A stretch of 6,632 nucleotides of DNA from Desulfobacteraceae bacterium (GTDB lineage Bacteria > Desulfobacterota > Desulfobacteria > Desulfobacterales > Desulfosalsimonadaceae): positions 1 to 6,632 of the forward strand of contig SLGU01000363.1 of NCBI GenBank assembly GCA_007136525.1, given 5' to 3'. The translations under genes were made by a program, and so were the position numbers. The notes beneath the pieces were generated by a model. That model searched no databases and had not been told where the DNA came from. It saw only the letters and a list, made by a program, of their open reading frames with translations. The stretch's first letter is position 1. Each line of letters opens with the position of its first letter. This document shows, piece by piece, positions 5,392 through 6,632 of this stretch.

Positions 5392-6141
5392 CTATTGCCA
5401 TCGAACAGCGCAGTGCCCTTCACCGGCATGCCCGATATGCATTCCCTCAAGCCGGATGTCATGGACTTTCGACCCGTCGGCAAAGGGTGCGAATCCCACG
5501 GCTTCCAGGTTCATGGGGTCATCTCCATCCTTGTCGGCCCGCCCGAAGATGTGGTCGAAATGAAAGGTCATCTCAAGGTCAGCCAGGCCGCCCTCGACCA
5601 GAAAGCCTTTGCGTTCGTCACCCACGAATTCGCCGCAGGTATAGGTTGCTTCCTCTGCGGTCCGGATACGGAAATTCACCGTTTGGCCGTCTTTTTCCGC
5701 CTTCCCGATAAGCAGCATGGAATACCCGGCCAGAAGTCCTTTTTCATCCCGGGTCACCTTCCAGGAAATCGCATTGTAATGGCCGGCCGGCGCGCCTTTG
5801 AACTCTCCCACGAAAACTGCCGGGTCGTCATCACTTCCGGATGCCAGGTCAACGACATGAAGGCCGTCAAGGGCCACCGTGCGAATGGCTGAGATATCCT
5901 TTCCGGAGCGGGTGTCATACGGCGGGTCTGCCTGATAGGCGGTAATATGGGAGATGGCCACGAACGCATGGCTGAAGGTCAGCTTCCAACCGTCCTTGGT
6001 CAGTTTCGGGGCAATAAACCCCTCAGTAATCAGTTCTTCTCCGTTGGCGAAAAACTGAAGCGTTCCGGCTGAGGCGCCATGAACAGGTACCCAAAAAGCC
6101 ATAAATACAATAAACAGATATGGATAAAGTGTTTTTTTCAT
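5392..6141 (-). CDS. Exported protein of unknown function with candidate metal-binding His/Asp motifs
   Basis: A complete 249-residue protein I cannot assign to a characterised family. A signal peptide ends near residue 22-25 (V-H-G or A-S-A). The mature part looks beta-rich: LTFSHAFVAISHITAY (54-69), LHVVDLASG (94-102), then APAGHYNAISWKV (117-129) and GYSMLLIGKAEKDGQTVNF (139-157). The DL...G...PAGHY pattern recalls DUF4382/MbnP-like periplasmic domains, but this is resemblance only. The C-terminal third is striking: Cys169 and DERKGF (175-180), then FHFDHIFGRADKDGDD (193-208), where D-K-D-G-D-D looks like a calcium-type loop, and HIGHAGEGHC (235-244) near the end. These His, Asp and Cys clusters suggest metal binding. 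GGAGG nine bases before the ATG at 6141 fixes the start. It precedes the NikL-like gene on the same strand, suggesting a shared envelope metal role. Confidence 0.85.
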   Translation of the reverse strand: MKKTLYPYLFIVFMAFWVPVHGASAGTLQFFANGEELITEGFIAPKLTKDGWKLTFSHAFVAISHITAYQADPPYDTRSGKDISAIRTVALDGLHVVDLASGSDDDPAVFVGEFKGAPAGHYNAISWKVTRDEKGLLAGYSMLLIGKAEKDGQTVNFRIRTAEEATYTCGEFVGDERKGFLVEGGLADLEMTFHFDHIFGRADKDGDDPMNLEAVGFAPFADGSKVHDIRLEGMHIGHAGEGHCAVRWQ

Positions 6142-6248
6142 TTGCTGTATCCTCCAGATATTGTTGAAGTGACTTACAGGCGCAAACCTTTGTCAGGAAA
6201 ACGCATCTTAATTGAAATTACCGATCAGCACCAGGGGGCCGAAAAGAC

Positions 6249-6300
6249 AAAAAAGCCATGAAGATCCCCGTACGCTTCCGGTCAAGGGCCTTCATGGCTT
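6249..6300 (-). terminator. Intrinsic (Rho-independent) terminator on the minus strand
   Basis: On the minus strand AAGCCATGAAG (6300-6290) pairs perfectly with CTTCATGGCTT (6263-6253), and a run of six T (6254-6249) overlaps and follows the stem. The 26-nt loop may hold a smaller CCG/CGG stem. It lies 108 bp upstream of the ATG of the 249-residue gene and about 60 nt downstream of a minus-strand promoter. It therefore either ends a short RNA or an upstream gene, or acts as an attenuator for the following gene. Confidence 0.75.
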
Positions 6301-6338
6301 AATTTCTATAAGATTTTGTTTATTTTTTTGACGCTGCC

Positions 6339-6357
6339 GCGCAATTTCATATTGCGC
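6339..6357 (-). other. Short hairpin at the predicted 5' end of the leader or small RNA
   Basis: GCGCAAT (6339-6345) and ATTGCGC (6351-6357) form a perfect 7-bp stem with a 5-nt loop. It sits at the very start of the RNA expected from the promoter at 6367-6396, the position of a 5'-stabilising hairpin. Confidence 0.5.
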
Positions 6358-6366
6358 ATGCCAGGA

Positions 6367-6396
6367 TTCTTACATCCTTTTCAGGGCGATTGTCAA
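6367..6396 (-). promoter_or_regulatory. Sigma70-type promoter for a short RNA or leader
   Basis: A perfect TTGACA (-35, 6396-6391) is followed after 18 bp by TAAGAA (-10, 6372-6367) on the minus strand; 17 bp gives a poorer GTAAGA. The start site would be near 6360, just before the hairpin at 6339-6357, and RNA would meet the terminator at 6249-6300 after about 110 nt. No clear separate promoter was seen between that terminator and the ATG at 6141, so this may also drive the two exported-protein genes by readthrough. Confidence 0.5.
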
Positions 6397-6446
6397 AGGA
6401 AAAATTCAGGCTCTATCCTTGATGCGCCTGTAAAAAGTCGCTTTCA

Positions 6447-6573
6447 GACGGCTTTATAAAAAGGCCAAGATCCAGGCGCGAGCAATTTTTGAAGAATTGA
6501 GCGTACTTAGCCGTACGTGAGATGCTTCAAAGATTGCTCGCATCGCAGATATTGGGATTTTCAGGAAGCTGTC
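6447..6573 (+). repeat. 127-bp long palindromic intergenic repeat
   Basis: The core arms 6478-6494 and 6525-6541 are complementary over 17 positions with one U-G wobble if read as plus-strand RNA. An inner stem CGTAC/GTACG (6502-6506, 6513-6517) shares the same dyad centre around a 6-nt loop. The outer flanks also match inversely: 19 of 26 positions agree between 6447-6472 and 6573-6548, shifting register by one base. In plus-strand RNA several departures become G-U pairs or tandem G-A pairs (6499/6520 and 6500/6519), so the fold is better on plus than minus. It resembles dispersed intergenic palindromes I associate with Desulfobacteraceae genomes, which I cannot verify here. No coding capacity is seen. 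Confidence 0.7.
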
Positions 6574-6603
6574 ATCCCTACTTGTAATAATGCTTGTCTA
6601 ATG

Positions 6604-6625
6604 CCGGGCGCTTACCAATGCCCGG
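6604..6625. repeat. GC-rich inverted repeat at window edge
   Basis: CCGGGC (6604-6609) and GCCCGG (6620-6625) with a 10-nt spacer form a small strong hairpin. Sequence beyond the window would be needed to see whether a T-run follows on the plus strand. With the palindrome at 6447-6573 it is all I see in the last 230 bases. Confidence 0.35.
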
Positions 6626-6632
6626 GAATTGA

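Noticed and set aside
5395..5892. Plus-strand open frame of 165 codons opposite the 249-residue exported protein
   Set aside because: The minus-strand gene has a signal peptide, a strong GGAGG and conserved-looking motifs. The plus frame has none of these.
6142..6248. Separate promoter or known riboswitch directly upstream of the 249-residue gene
   Set aside because: No paired -35/-10 hexamers at acceptable spacing, no sigma54 GG-N10-GC element and no cobalamin-type conserved box were found in this stretch.
6306..6350. Resemblance of MKLRGSVKKI to the start of ribosomal protein L36 (MKVRxSVKKI)
   Set aside because: The match is about ten residues, the frame stops at once, the cysteines that define most L36 proteins are absent, and no ribosomal gene is nearby. 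Most likely coincidence.

Overview
The window looks like chromosomal sequence from a Gram-negative bacterium, most likely a sulfate-reducer-type deltaproteobacterium (Desulfobacterota). This is inferred from an OprP/OprO-like outer-membrane porin, a lipoprotein-anchored binding protein, the style of the decayed IS element and a long palindromic intergenic repeat. No rRNA or marker gene confirms it. No tRNA, rRNA or CRISPR array was found.

Region 1 (1-2690, minus strand) is an osmoprotectant ABC importer operon of the OpuC/OsmU (YehZYXW) type. Transcription order is permease (2690-2037), ATPase (2023-1052), second permease (1055-411), then a substrate-binding lipoprotein (348 to beyond position 1). 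Spacing is tight and includes an ATGA stop/start overlap. The binding protein is odd: its signal peptide leads almost directly into what is normally the second half of the fold.

Region 2 (about 2691-3487) holds no intact gene. It contains a decayed IS element of about 737 bp bounded by 11-bp inverted repeats. Inside is a broken, internally deleted transposase. The best promoter for the transporter operon (minus) and a candidate promoter for the porin (plus) both lie within this remnant, so it now serves as a divergent control region.

Region 3 (3488-4666, plus) is a complete phosphate-selective-type porin. It is followed by a 48-nt imperfect stem-loop in the 159-bp gap between convergent genes.

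Region 4 (6141-4826, minus) is a pair of exported proteins. The first, 249 aa, is of unknown function and rich in His/Asp motifs. The second, 150 aa, has a mature end starting at a histidine, a carboxypeptidase-regulatory-like beta domain and a C-terminal membrane anchor, resembling NikL-type accessory proteins of nickel/cobalt importers. They are separated by 113 bp holding a perfect 11-bp inverted repeat. I infer an envelope metal-handling role, unproven.

Region 5 (6142-6632) has no protein gene I can support. It carries, on the minus strand, a promoter-hairpin-intrinsic terminator arrangement that could be a short RNA or an attenuated leader for Region 4. It also carries a 127-bp palindromic repeat whose mismatches favour folding of a plus-strand RNA.
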